Source of the DNA: Wolfiporia cocos
Taxonomy: Eukaryota > Basidiomycota > Agaricomycetes > Polyporales > Phaeolaceae
DNA length: 64,000 bases
NCBI GenBank assembly: GCA_029448655.1
Contig: JACCLO010000003.1
Span: 4,898,001 to 4,962,000, forward strand
Direction of reading: 5' to 3'
Positions 34,082 through 47,034 of the stretch are shown here, piece after piece; within the stretch, counting starts at the first letter, position 1; every line of letters starts with the position of its first letter. A program made the translations under genes and the position numbers. The notes beneath the pieces are model-generated. The model saw nothing but the letters and a program-made list of their open reading frames with translations. It was not told the DNA's origin and did no database searches.

Positions 34082-35214
34082 ATGCCCCACCGCGTCCACG
34101 CCTCTGACAGAAACTCCGGGTTCGTCTCTTCCGCCGCAAGCTCCTATTACCACTCTGAGCAAGTCGCCAGCCACCACGAAGACCCCGCGACCTACCAGCG
34201 CATCCACACCCAGCCCACCCCGCCCCCGATCGCCACCCTCCACCACTCGCCCGCCATGTCCACCTCTTCCCTCGCGAGCTCCTCCATCTCCCCCTCGCCT
34301 CCGGTGAGTTCCGCTGCGAGCTGGCACGCCCCGCCGCTCATCCACCGCCCGCACCAGATCACCCAGCCCTCCACCCCGTACTACCAGCAGGGCGCCCCCA
34401 TGCAAGCCGCCCCTGCCTATCCGTACAACCCAAACTCGGCGCTCGGCGCGCGCTACGATGCTGCGCCCCCGTATGCCACTGCCTCGCACCCGGTGCAGGT
34501 CTCTACGCGGTCTATTCGTCCGTCCTACGTCAACTCACAGCCGTACCCCGGCCAGCCGAACTACATCGTCCACACGGACGACGCAGCGACCAAGCTGAGC
34601 GACCGCGTCCGCCGCAAGTGCTACAACTGCCGCACCACCGACACGTCTACCTGGCGCCGCTCGAGCCTCACTCCGGGCAAGGTGGTACGTGCGCCTCTTT
34701 ACGCGTCTGTCTGTGCCTCACGCCTCCACAGCTGTGCAACAAGTGCGGCCTCTTTGAGCGCACGCACTCGCGCCCGCGCCCCGAGCAGTTCCCCCACAAA
34801 CGAGGGCCGCTCGTCACCGCGACGTTCAAGTCCTCGCGGAGCCCGCCGCCCACGTCCTCGCGCCTCCCGCCGATCGCGACGCACCACATGCACGCCATGC
34901 CGCCGCACCACTCGAACCACCCCTCGATCGCGCCGCTCATGTCGCGCGCCGAGCAGGGCCCGACGATGCAGCAGCAGCAGCAGATCCAGGGCCAGCAAAA
35001 CTACCACAACCACAACGCGAGCACGCTCCCCGAGATCCGCTCGCTGCTGAACACGCCCGCCAGCGCCGGCTCGCCCGCGTCCACGTCGTCTGCGCACGAG
35101 AGCGTCGAGCAGCAGCACGACCAGCGCGCGCCCAGCCCCCAGCAGGGTGCCTCTCTCGACGGCAGCCCTCGCTCTGACCGCCACGACGTGCACGCCTACC
35201 GCGCCGGCAACTAA
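34082..35214 (+). CDS. GATA-type zinc-finger transcription factor
   Basis: Exons 34082-34684 and 34732-35214 join across a GTACGT...CACAG intron inside the zinc finger to give 361 residues from this ATG. The finger, CYNCRTTDTSTW...LCNKCGLFERTHSRPR, lies near residues 180-215. It has CX2C pairs and a 19-residue loop, longer than the usual 17 or 18. It should bind GATA-core DNA as a nuclear regulator; its targets are unknown. Flanks are low complexity: Ser/Pro/His/Tyr-rich before the finger, with QQQQQ, NHN and Pro/Ser stretches after it. An upstream proline-rich frame (SPTPPARSPPPSPPPQQQAP, about 33780-33984) joins in frame across another good intron (33985-34030), so the true protein may start further left, yet the TATA box argues for 34082 as first ATG. 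Confidence 0.8.
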
Positions 35215-37057
35215 ATGGACGCCACGGATTCTATTTATCTGTATTTCTTCGCATTCGGCACCGCCCCAGTGCCGTAGAAAAGTCTGTCGTGGTTCTTGAG
35301 GCTGATCGCGCGGGGTCGCAGGCGGGGCTGCGCCTCGCACATATATATTGGCTCGCGTACTACGTGCTGTGCTACGGCTGCATGCGTTTCTCTTGAAAGT
35401 ACTCTCGCCTATGACTCCAATGGCTCCGTTGTATCACTTCTTGACCCCGCTGTCCGTGCTTGCTTCCTTGTTCTCATACGATCGTGGCCGTAATCTGATT
35501 GCTCTACTCGCTCCACGCAAGACTCGTCGCACGCGGCCGCGAGGTATTCTCGGAGGGCACATTGCATGTAGCGCGGGACACTGGGGCGACGGCAGGACTA
35601 GAGGTAACGTAAGGACGGACGGGTAACGTATACGTAAGGACGGATGTGGCGCCGACGGGGGCCGCCGCGAGCCATCGCACGTGCACGGTGCGACCGCATA
35701 GCGCGCTGCAGTCCGCGAGCATCGATAGCGACTGCGCACGCCGCGAGCCGAGCCGCCATGCACGCAGCCGCGCGGCGAGAAGCCGGGTGCGCATGTCCGC
35801 TCCGGCGCGCGGGCTGTCTGCTGGCGCGAGGCGGCGGCTCTGCGCGATGCTCCTCGGCTCGGGTCAGGCTAGTCGCAGCTAGTGCGCGTAGCTGATGCCA
35901 GCGGGGGCACACACGGAGGGGTGGTCCGCACAATTGAATTGAATTGAGGCAGGCCGCTTCTGGCGACGGCGTGCCTTGGCCCTGCGCCGGCGCACGCCTG
36001 CCCATCACGGCGCCCACGTGCGGGCTGATGGGACGGTATCAGTGATCCAGATCGCGCACAAGGGGCTGCCCATCCTCGGTCTGCACCCGCGGCGCGGCCC
36101 TGTGACGGCGCGGGTCGAGTATGTCATGCTGGGGCACGCGAGCGCGATGGCGATGGCGATGGTGCTGGCGATGGGCCCGATTGCGCACCTCGGCGCGGCG
36201 ATCACGCGCGCGGAGAGGCAGGCGGTCCGTGCGCGGCGCAGCGGCAGGGCAGGGCGTCCTGCGCGCTGCGCGGAATCCCCTTGCGGCGCGTGCACGCGGG
36301 CCTGGGCCGGGGCCCCATCAGCACCGCATGATAAGGCTGCGCTGCCGTAATGGCGGGCGCCCGCGGTGTTCTCCCGCGTGCGTGCACACCATCAGTGCCG
36401 CGCGCGCGCGATAGGCCGCGCAGCCTGGGAGCGGCGCGCGAGGATCTGGGAACGCGGCGCCCCTCGCTGGCGTGCTGGCGTGCCCATGCGGAGCGCGTCC
36501 GCGGCTGCCGCCGCCACGGCCCTGGGGTCTGCGGTGGAGTATGGACGCGCGAGGCGCTGGCGCCCTGGCGGCTTCGCCGTGAGTCAGCAATGGAAGGCGC
36601 GTCGTCTGATGGCTGCGCACGGCACCCGCCGCGGTGGGGCTGCGCGCGCACGGACGCCAGGCTCGCGTCGCGGCGACGGCCTTCCGCTGCGCCTTGGCGC
36701 GCGCGTCCCAGCGTCGCGAGAGGCGGTGTTTCTGGCGGATGGAACGCCACAAAGTGCTACGTACACGTCGTCTTCGGTTGTGCCGAGATATCCGAGATAT
36801 CTGCGCGTGCAGTCGACCGCTCAAATCAGCACTGATCAATCATCAGGAGAAGCCCGCGGGAGTGGTCACCGAGAGACATTATAGGCCGCGGCCGCCCGTG
36901 ATGGAAAGGAAGCCACTGGGGGCCGCCGGAGGCGCCATTCTGGAAGATGCGTCTTGTCCTGGATGAATAAGTGGTGTTCGTCGCCTGGAGACACCAACAC
37001 AAAAGCTGGAGAGTTTCAGGGAACCTAGTTCGCCAGAAGGCCGTCCTGCTTCTGGGG
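35215..37057. other. GC-rich region after the GATA gene
   Basis: No gene is supported. Overlapping frames on both strands are compositional. A short GCGATG triplet-like run (about 36145-36180) and CAATTGAATTGAATTGAG (about 35932) are minor simple repeats. Confidence 0.35.
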
Positions 37058-37657
37058 TCAGAACTCTATCTGCCCAGCCACGTCCATTGGCTGTGGCCTT
37101 GCGGTTCGATTTGGGCGGCCACGCCCGGAACGGTGCGCGGCGAACCGCAGACACCCCGGGCAGCGTCGTTGGCGCCGTGCGGGCGGTCGGCGACTCTGGC
37201 CACACGGACGCGCGGCGAGTACTAGTGCCGAGAAGCCACTATCAGTGTTGCGCCCCAGCCCCACGTGTGCGTCCCGCGTGCACGCCATCGCGGCTTCGTG
37301 TCCCAGGGCCGACTTCGATGCCATCGAGAGTTCGAGGGTTGTGTCTGAGAGCAGGCCGCTGAATTGGCGGCGTGAGTAGCGGGGCTCTGGAAACGCACCG
37401 GCGTTGACAATCAGCAGCCCCGCATTGGCAGGCGCGGACGGCCCCGGCGAGCTGGCGGCCTGCGAGGCACTCTTCGTCGGGTGAGCCGCACGGCCACCCG
37501 GCGAGGCAGCACTGTCCCTGGCTTGAATGCTACGGAGTGATGCCATAGCCGGCGGATCAGAAGGACGGCCCAAGAGAGTAAGGCCATGGCAACAGGTGAA
37601 AAACAAATCCACACAGCGCGGATGACAAATCATTGACAGCCGTGTTACCTCTATCAT
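37058..37657 (-). CDS. Unrecognised open frame, doubtful
   Basis: A minus-strand frame of 199 codons contains an internal ATG start, MASLRSIQARDSAASPGGRA, and reads on without a recognisable domain. Its second half is Arg/Pro-rich, like the surrounding compositional frames. No intron, promoter or paralogue supports it. It is listed only because its first half is less biased than its neighbours. Confidence 0.15.
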   Translation of the reverse strand: MIEVTRLSMICHPRCVDLFFTCCHGLTLLGRPSDPPAMASLRSIQARDSAASPGGRAAHPTKSASQAASSPGPSAPANAGLLIVNAGAFPEPRYSRRQFSGLLSDTTLELSMASKSALGHEAAMACTRDAHVGLGRNTDSGFSALVLAARPCGQSRRPPARRQRRCPGCLRFAAHRSGRGRPNRTARPQPMDVAGQIEF

Positions 37658-40600
37658 GCATCAGCCAAGACGGGTGGGCGTAGAGATACCGATTCTAGTG
37701 CCGGATCAGTGAACAACGACGATGGATCTATGTTTGGAGACACGACCTGATCCATCTAACGCATCGCGATTCGCGGACCTCGCCCATTATACGTCGTTCC
37801 AGGCCAAGCGTTGCCCTCGATGTCCCGGATCTCAGCCAGCTGACAGCGGCCCGCCATTTTGCATATCGCTCCGACGCTGAGCTGCAAATTCTGGTGTCCC
37901 TTGGACGTATGCATTACGAGCACATCACTGCAACCGTACACATCCCGTCTTCTATCGCAGAACCGAACTGTATTACTAGATAGAATGATGCTACAGAGAG
38001 AAGCCGACTGAGAATGTATCAAGAGCTGATTAGCCACTCGTCAGTAGAAGACGGAAACAAATGGCATGCCCAGCCCCAGACTCCGATGGGATCGCTCTAC
38101 TCGACCCCGTATGCACTGAAGCGAATCGCCTTCACCGACGAGTGCGAACCCATCTCCACCGCCAACTTCAGGCCGAGATGACTGTAAGGAAGAAATTGAC
38201 GCGCCGCGCGCGCTCATTATATTGCCACATCGTGCGTGGTCCGTGCGCGGGAAACCCGCGCGTTATATGGGCGCTAACACCGAAAAATGTCTTCTCATCG
38301 AAAGTTGCACCTGGCGAGTTGATATTTGGGGCGCTCTCTCGCGTCGGCTCGGCGGCTACGGGAGTGTCTTGAACTCTTACGTTCAGGAAGACCGACAACT
38401 CCATCTCAAGATCGCGCCGACATCCGCTGCGTCGGTAGCGGCCCGTGTTGGAGAGACATTCTTCGTAGTTAGCCATGTATTCTTCGTCGTTGCGCAATCC
38501 TTTGAATATGAAATGACTCGCTGCCTTTAAGCTAGCACTGTTCTTGCTGGTCGGTTGGCAGTCTTTTAACGCTGATAAATGACCCGGTGTGCTCGGATGA
38601 TCGCCTGGGGTAACGACTGGCGCTCCCATCATTCGTCTGCTGGGTCCTCGCAAGCCACAATGGGAGTGGAGCCGGCTTCGTTATACACTCCAGTCCGCGC
38701 AGAGCGAAGCTTACAGCACCTTGTGATAATCAGCTTCTCGCATCCCGAACAGTCATACCGATGACTGATGCAGGCTCGCCCTCCAGTTTGTTCACCTGCA
38801 ATCGTGGAGGTCAGTACTCATTGAAGTTGTCAGTTGACGTTCGACAGGGGTCTGGATGCCCGTCCCTCTGCGACGTTCGTGGGATCCCGGCATCACGTAC
38901 TGGTAGAGCCCACAAAGGCTGTTGCGGCAGGTATAGGGACTAAGATCAAGCCCTGCTTTTGGCATGACAATCTCTCAGCTCGTTAGGCCATTCCTTGCTC
39001 GTTGTCAAACTCCAGCCCAGCATTGGTGACCATCAATCAAGACTTTGCAATTCCATGCACATCCGCGGTAATTTGCGCATCGCTCTTCCATTGGCTCGTG
39101 TACGTGCGCTGTCACTTCAATTTCTCCTTTCAGACACAATGGAATCAGTAGATGGTGATGATCACGCATACATCTCCACTGCCTTCATCACACGAAGGCT
39201 TGCGGTCAGACCCGCCTTTGCGCGTTTATCGTGAACTCAGATGCCATCCACCACAGGTTCTCCAGGCGCGTACCTGTATCAGATGGGAAAAAGAAGTCTT
39301 GCGGTCCCTTCTAGACAATTCGGCCGCTTTTGCCCCTTGGGTGACCGTGGCAAGCTGTGCTCGTGCGGCCAGAGCTCATCAATCTTGACGCAGGGAAACG
39401 ACAGGGACTATGCATGCCGTAGTGGCGAGTCTATTGAATACTGAAACGGCTAGGACGTGCTTGACTGAGAGTATCTGCGCGGCTGAGGCAAGAACTGATT
39501 GTTTTTCCGTGATGGTGTATTTGCTCACCTCCATGAGCGTTTGCCAGATATCACCTAAGCATGAGCGTTGTGGTTCCTCAGACGCTTTCAGACATATAGT
39601 GCGCGGCTGCTGTAAAATATTGTTACTGATGACACGATCTATTCAGCAGCGGTCAGACAGGCATCATTCATATGGCGGTAGCTTCCATGTCGATGTCAGC
39701 GTAGAGGCTGGATTGTTTAACCTACGTACATGCAGACAGAATCACTTGTGCATCTGTCCATCTGCGATGTCAGAAATCCATCCGTCGCGTAATTAATTCA
39801 TCCCCCGCCGTTCGACACCTGCCTCGAATCGTGTGAGCGACCAGAAGTAATATTGTATCCCGCGAGGGACTTCCGTCGTCTACATTGTGATGTCACTGCC
39901 ATAGTACTATGCTTCCCCGGAGATTTAATTCAGGCGCAGCGGCCGTACAACCACGAATTGCCCCCGTCGCCCAAAATTCTGAGGGATTGCGCGGTGAACT
40001 TCCTCTGTTATTCAGCCACAGCGGCCATCAGGAAGTCTCGCCGTGTTTATCATATCACCGGCGCTCAATTGCCCAGTGGCGTTGTTTTCACTTCGCGTAA
40101 CGGGTCGTTAATGAGCTTGTCACAGACTGTGGACAGATCCTTGATTGATGGCCCCAATACTACACTCCCGAGTAGACGTCCTTGGCAGATGACTATCAGT
40201 GCCTCGATGCAGCCTGAGCTCAAGCGCCGAATGACATGAGCTGCCAGAGATAGACCCGAACAAACGGCTCATGAACCCCTCATCACGAGGACCGTCGTCA
40301 TCTGCTGATTGCGAGGAGCTAGCTGCATTGGCGTGGCTCCGCCCAACTGCTCCCGAAAATCTCTTACCCAGTGGCCTCTAAGCGTTGTCGCGCAATGCGA
40401 TGATACGATCAGAAGTGCTATCACTGTGCGCCCGAGCACGCTAGCTTTGGACGATGCGCAGACTTGGATATCGCCGTCCCCTTCTCCAAGCACTAGTCCG
40501 TCAATGTCTTAGTCTATCGCCGGGAGCTAATGGGGATAGAAGCTCTACGTTGTAGTCTCCCCATATCCGAGTAACTGCCCATGTAATCGGTGGATAGCAC

Positions 40601-41429
40601 CGCTACACACTATCCTGTGATCGAGGCTGAAGGAGACGTCTCCGGGCCTTGAGATAAGCCCCCACGCCGAGTGTCCGGCGCGGTAGCCGCGCAGATAGCT
40701 GGGCTCTTTCAGCGCCATTAATCGACAATTTACAATACATGGACTGCGGCGATAGATTATACCCAGCGAGCGCTTTGACCACGTTGGCGGCGCTTCGCAG
40801 AGATTGATGTTTCAACGCGCGCGTATAGGACCTCCGAATTTGCGCAGCGTGGGCGTAATACTTTTACTCGATGATTCTTTATTCGGTTCATGCCTACTGC
40901 TTCGTTCCAATCTCTCATGCCTCATGATCTGCGGCGTGATACTTCACGCGCGTCAGCATGAGATGCCGTGGCATTTCACTCATGCTGGCATCCCATGGGC
41001 CCTAGTACCACTTAAATACCAATACAAGCATGGTGTTTTACTTCGATATGCTGATGATTGGTTCTGATTTTATCTTTACCGTCCCACCTGACGTGAATTC
41101 CTATTTCATCCGCTTCGCGCTTGAGGTGCTACTAGCCTCTTGCTGTGATGCGAGACGTATGTGCGCTAATAGACAAAAACTCGGCACGTTCGTATTTCCC
41201 ATCACGACGCTTGTGCTGTGTTCCGTGATAGAACAATGTTCCCATAACATATCATCTCAGCTGAGATTATCTCTATCTCGATGCTATGACGGGAAACAGT
41301 TCATCATTGCGTTTGTCAATCCGTTTTTTATCCTTCTCGAATAGTAGTTATTGAATGCCTGTGCATATGTCGATCTTAATACTATCACATAGGCCCCAGT
41401 TATACTTACTAATAAGTCATTACCACTAC
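37658..41429. other. Intergenic, no convincing gene
   Basis: GC content falls back to about half. Short frames occur on both strands, but none shows a known motif or a paralogue in the window. No transposon ends or tandem repeats were noticed. Confidence 0.35.
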
Positions 41430-41765
41430 TCAAGAGATTCAGCTTCGTCACAAGTTGCGAAAATTCAAGAGCAGAAGCACTCTGAGTTTCACAGACATGT
41501 CATGATTGCAAAACGGTAAATTGAGTCATTTACATCAAATATGCGCCACCCAGTGATTGCTCGAATCAGGCTTTATGAGACGCTATAGAGATCAGAATAC
41601 AAATTACCGTCCCTCAAAACAAATGATGCACGTCGCTTTACTATATAGCAACGTAGTCACAACCTCAACGGGATCTGACAGGATGCAGAAGGCACAAACT
41701 GAGATGAACACTGTCATAAACATCTTGAGTGATATCCCTTGCCGTTATCGATAGCCCGACAGTAA
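41430..41765 (-). pseudogene. DUF6533-type membrane-protein fragment
   Basis: On the minus strand 41530-41440 matches the helix of the neighbouring gene that reads LLLLNILQIVTELGLAG (about 42650-42590), here eroded to LLLLNF followed by stops. Further upstream, 41760-41680, FMTVFISVCAFCILSD resembles the preceding helix of that gene (AVLVSGTVSFILSDILVIV). The order is the same, so this looks like a tandem, decayed copy. Confidence 0.4.
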
Positions 41766-42035
41766 TTAGTATCGTCTTGTGTACTCAGCTCATATTCACG
41801 TACCCTTCGTAGCCGCGAACGGAGATATGGTTCGGGAATATTGATACGCAGCCTAAAATATTTCCCACGTTGTTCACAAGCTCAGTGTGGTATGTCAAAT
41901 GCTGTTACTACAACATCATACATTATCCGAGGCGCAGCAATCCCGCAAAACGTAGTATAGTACTATATTCCAGCTGGCATTCAATGTAGCCGAGACATAA
42001 TGTCGAGCTAAACATGCATAAGATCCTATCCTACG

Positions 42036-43690
42036 CTACAAGTCGGTATCTGCACCTCCGGACACCACTACTACATCATCATCTTCAGATGAACCAATTT
42101 GTGCAGCAGCTTCGTCTGATCCTCCTTCGTATATGACCTCATGCTCAATCTGATAGCTCTGGTGAATATCTGTACGGATTGACAACGTAGTGCAGCTCAC
42201 GGGATCCTCGTTGCATCTCCAGATCATCTTCTTCGCAGAACACTAGCAAGCTGCTGGCTGTACTATGGTCAAGTTGAGCATCCATATGACCGATCAATCT
42301 AGATGCAAATTGTAAGCTATCCCGAGATTGCACTCCAACACACGTGTTGTTCTGAATTGATTGGGATGTCGTTAACCCGAAGCATGCCTCATCTCTGCCT
42401 GAAACATGTTGTCGGAGATGAAACACGAATCAGTATCCCAGAGATTCTGAGCAGGCTAGTGATCATTTACACGGTAGACAACAGACAACTGCCTCGCGGG
42501 TTCTGAAATACTCCGACATATGCCTGCGCATGCATCAGCAAATGCACTTAATATATGTTTCAAAAACACACACTTCTAGAGCATTGCTGCAACCTGCGAG
42601 GCCCAATTCCGTCACAATTTGCAGAATATTTAGCAGTAGAAGCGCTCTGATTTTACAGCGGTGTGATTTATGTATCTCGACTACTGGAGAGACTTACAAG
42701 ATATACACAGCACCTAATTTCACTGGTCATGCAGAGCTTGCTCGCACATAACATGAATCACGATGTAACTCACCATCCCGAAGTAGCAGTAAAATCAACG
42801 ATGGCTTTCGTTAATGATGAGGTCTCTTCCAGGTAAATGATAACGCCGTGTGGCCACTATCACGAGAATATCGGACAAGATGAAAGAGACAGTTCCTGAT
42901 ACGAGCACTGCAACAACTGTTATCAGTTATTACTTTCATCACTCTTGATGACTTACAGCTAGAGGTAGTGAGTATACATCTTTGTGGTTAAAAGCTCACA
43001 CTCACCCCTTGAAACTGCGCTTAGAGATAGGATTCACACAACTACAACCTGATTGATTGCCCAACCGAACCAAGGGATAAATCCGGTATGTTGCATCCAT
43101 ATACTACAATCAGGTGTAATCTAAGGAAAACTACACAAGAAAGATCTCGAACAAGCTCTGCTAAGGCAGGTATGAGGCTGGTTATTAGTGTCGCTAGACT
43201 CCAGTGCCATTTTTTTCCCGTGACAGCGTATGTACGAAGAGTAGAGAATGCTTTAAATAAATTATAGTGAATTCAAATTTATCTTAAAAAGCTTTGTGCT
43301 TACCTAGTGGAACCGCGAATGAAGATACGTCCGCTATACTGGAGAATATCCACCACATTAGGCAGCTGGGAGGTGCCTTTCAATTCAGCTATCACTATAG
43401 GCAGCCATGGAAGGGACATAACCTCTTCCTCAAACATATCAACAAACGATATGTCTATGACCAAATTTCAGATACCTTCTCAGTGAATACGTTGGAAACG
43501 CTCCAGATACACGAAATAGCCGAAATCAGGAGGATGTACCGGCCAAGAAGAAGTATAACAGTGGCCTCTGTCATGGAGTATCTCCAAGTGTATACAATTT
43601 CGTGATTCATTGTAATGATATGTGCGTAAACTATGAGCGCTGTACAATTGGTCAGATGATGTCGCTAAATCGTACTTACTGCGCATACCA
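42036..43690 (-). CDS. DUF6533-family multi-pass membrane protein (copy 2)
   Basis: Exon-sized hydrophobic blocks occur in the family's order on the minus strand: VYAHIITMNHEIVYTW and TEATVILLLGRYILLISAIS (about 43630-43490, the DUF6533 core), FSTLRTYAVTGKKWHWSLAT (about 43240-43170), VLVSGTVSFILSDILVIVAT (about 42910-42850), LLLLNILQIVTELGLAG (about 42650) and the terminal SRFMFHLRQHV with a polar, acidic tail to about 42036. These are membrane helices of a basidiomycete-expanded family of unknown function, placed in a cell membrane by prediction only. Exact intron borders and the start are unresolved, and the tail can be read in two frames, so some decay is possible. The gene at 60354-62086 is a diverged paralogue. 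Confidence 0.5.
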
Positions 43691-46600
43691 GCACAGGCAA
43701 CTGTGCAGTAGTTCGTTAGTATTTCTGGAGAAGATTAGTATACTCAGCATGCGGAAGTTTGAATATTTTTAACGTTACGCAGAAGGTTCTTACGACAGTT
43801 GGAGAGCTTGTAAAGTCTCTGCAGTAGTAAAATTCAGACTCGAAGACATCTTGAAGCTCCTGGGCCTATGCGACCCTAGCGTTCAGAGAGCTCATGATTT
43901 ATATACGACAGATGAACGTTCAATCATATTCGATGTGACGGAAGATAATCGCACGAGCATTTCTCAGAAAAGGTCTATCACGGGACAAAAGTCTTGCTAT
44001 GGTGTTCGCCGATGCTTGACATGGTATTATTGTTACCGTACTGATTTTGACCGAGGGGATCAATCAGTATGATGCACAGCCTATCCAGTCACTTCTCGAG
44101 TGTTGCACTTATCTATTGTTGCGTCAGATCGACAACATGGTATCCCTCACGACTGGATCTGCTGCAATCTTCAGACGATATGGTGCATTCCTATCGTGCA
44201 GTGGGCGCTCAACTGCAGGGCATATCCCGAATTTCAATACTATATATATGTTACCCAAATTATACTGTGGGTGAGGGAAAACCTTTTATGAAGGGCATCC
44301 AAGAGCGGTGCGACACTCGCCGATCACCTTTGATGCGTTGGTTATCGAGTGCAGGGCATTGGTCCGGAAGCAGCACGTTTGAGCTGAACCCTTAGGGCTG
44401 TTTCATCGATGAACATGCACTGCGGTATGCATACCGATCGGTGACGCACCAACCCTTGTACTATCCCACTAAGTAGAAAACTCAACTAAGGCATAGAGGC
44501 GGCGTGCTTCAGCAGCGCGGAGCGTCAAATGTTGCAAGAAGGGTAACTATCTTTCACGACTACCTCATCTAGCCCAAGAGGTGAGAAATGATAAACGATC
44601 AATGATTGCGTATCTCAGCACGCATCTTTGGAGTAGTACAGTACTAGGCGGTAGACGTGATTATTTATGATGCAGGTGGATCGATTGCTGTCAGTTACAT
44701 CGAGAGATGGCACGTCCGCACGGAGCAGGGAACACTCGTTGCGTCGACGATAATGAAAAAACACATGCAGCTGGCTAACCGACGATGTCAGCCTTTCCCT
44801 GCGGGTGCTCGTGAAATATGATGAGCATAAGTCGCCTATGTTGACCTCTCCGATTCCGATCAGTCGGAGCACTCATCTACTACACAGATTCCAGTGTGTG
44901 GTGGTCTACTATTCCATTAGAATTAAGTACGCATCTTGCTTCACTCACAGATAGTTCTTGCAGTTTGGATGGGAGAAGATCTGCATCCAGACGAAAAATG
45001 CACTTGCCTGGCTTGCCCACCACGAATATCACAGACATAGGTTCGAGTCCTGCTCTCCTGACCAGTCACAATCATTAGGTGAGGACAATCGATCACGTCT
45101 TGACCGGTGACTCCGCTGACATCTAACTTTTGACCTTTGACCGAGTCAAACCCAACTCTGCGTAGTAAGAACCGTAGATGCGATATTTCGGTGCAGCAAA
45201 TTGTCATTCATCACTTCATATTGAGTGGCGGCATGGTATCGACAGACGAATATACGAATGCGCAGCCACCCAAATAACGTGAACTTGCGTGTATTCGCAT
45301 ACAAATCTGTGTATTCGACCCACCTCAGAATGCCCAAGAGGCTTGTTTCCGAATTGCTATGCCTGTAAAGACGGAAAGCGACGAGCGTACAAGTACGAGA
45401 ACTACACCAGAAGCGCCCAATGGGCAAGCCTGGCTCCACAAGAGAGAGTATGCTTCAGATCGGAGATTGAAGCATCTACCATCGAGACGTTTGCGGTAAA
45501 GTGAACACACTACAACAAACCTGTGAGGCCAGCGACGCGGCCCAGACCAGGGTCGATAGACCACAAGCGGTATAGCGTCGATGGGAACAGTAGGCGCTGT
45601 CTTCGCCGAGTGCAACGATCGTCGTGGTCTTTACGCAGCATTGCCAGGCCCCCTCAATCCAAGTACCCGGGCGATGGACAGGTGCACGACCTGCGCTAGG
45701 CTTCTTCGGCTCCAGGTTATGGAAGTGGAGCTTGATTGAGTTTGCACATTGGGATTTATCGACCTTGTGCATGTAAATCGGCCAGATAACAGAGATTGAA
45801 GTCGTTGTGACGTACAATGACGGGCGGACGAGTGCGTGCCAGTAGCCCGATATTGAAACTGAGCAGGCGAGCGAGGAGGAGGGGCACATAATGCGATGCG
45901 ATGCGAGGATATGGCCACGCAGGTTGCGCTATTTATATCAAAGATACAAATCGGCATTAGACAAAGGTCTTGGTCTTGGAGATGTCGAAGAAAGTTCGTG
46001 TTATAGCATGGAGATCTGACGTCGGCACGGACAAGATTTGAATCAACCATGCTTAGCGATGACGAAGCCCGCGAACGCGGAGATCCAAAGGCATGAGCAG
46101 CGACCCATAGCCAAGAGTGATCCGCGAAAGCAGGTAGCACGCGAGCAGATAGACTTAGCTAGACGAAGCGGATGCATGCAAGGAGAGAGCTTGACTTATG
46201 TATTAGTGGACTCTGCAGAGTGCAGATCAATGCTGTGACATTTGTGTACCCGAATACGCTGCATGTTTGACCAACAAAGGGTAATCTGTATGCGATGGAT
46301 GCACAGGTAAGCAGATCGTACGAAAGGGCTACCTTGAGTATATCAATAGATCCATACACGAGGACTGCTAGTGACGGATTACGCACAGATGTAACCGTTG
46401 GGGCGATTGTGTCAATGACCTACCGGGGGAAGAGATCAGTACCTCCGCAACATCGGAGTTGTAGACATCCGATGATCTGCACGGCGCGGCAATTGATGCT
46501 CGCATTGAACGTACCTGTGCGAGTAGGACGTCCATTTGCTACGAGTCGATGATGAAGGACGTAGGTCATGAGCACAACGATTGTGCCTGTGATATCTCCG

Positions 46601-47034
46601 AGACGCATGAGATTTTGCATTGAATGCGGCCCCGCCTGTTGAGCAGAGCATCTGACCGAGTCCATCGGGTGTGAGGGTGTCGATCATATAAGGCATGCCG
46701 GAAAGTCAAAAGGGGAACGGGCGGTCTACGGACGAATGGAGCAATCCGGGGTGGCTACCATTCCTCTGTGTTGCAGAAGGTGATAGACTTTGGGCGGTGG
46801 AATACTGTAGGCCTTGTACTCTGCACCGAGACTCTCGCGGCTGAAGGGAGCGCAGCGAGGCGTACGAACGAGCGCGACATCACGGAGGACGAGATGCAAG
46901 CACGCGAGTGGCAGGAAAACACGTGCAAATCCGGAGACGGCGAACTTGGATCAATAGCCGACCCCAAAGGAGCAGCCATCATAAGCAGCCTCCTAGCATT
47001 CTCCTCTTCGTATCTCCTCCCCTCCACCTCAGCC
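43691..47034. other. Mostly unannotated stretch before the thiolase gene
   Basis: No gene is established. On the plus strand near 44000-44160 a degraded, helix-like reading (HGIIVTVLILTEGINQYDAQ) distantly recalls the DUF6533/DUF6534 style. On the minus strand at 46700-45500, blocks such as NLMRLGDITGTIVVLMTYVL and YGSIDILKVALSYDLLTCAS could be exons of another membrane protein. Neither could be assembled. The last 100 bases before 47035 are CT-rich (CTCCTCTTCG, CTCCTCCCCTCC), typical of a fungal core promoter. Confidence 0.3.

Noticed and set aside
44990..45085. Possible tRNA: GGTTCGAGTCCTGC near 45045
   Set aside because: It looks like a T-loop, but the T-stem does not pair and no D-arm, anticodon arm or acceptor stem could be fitted around it.
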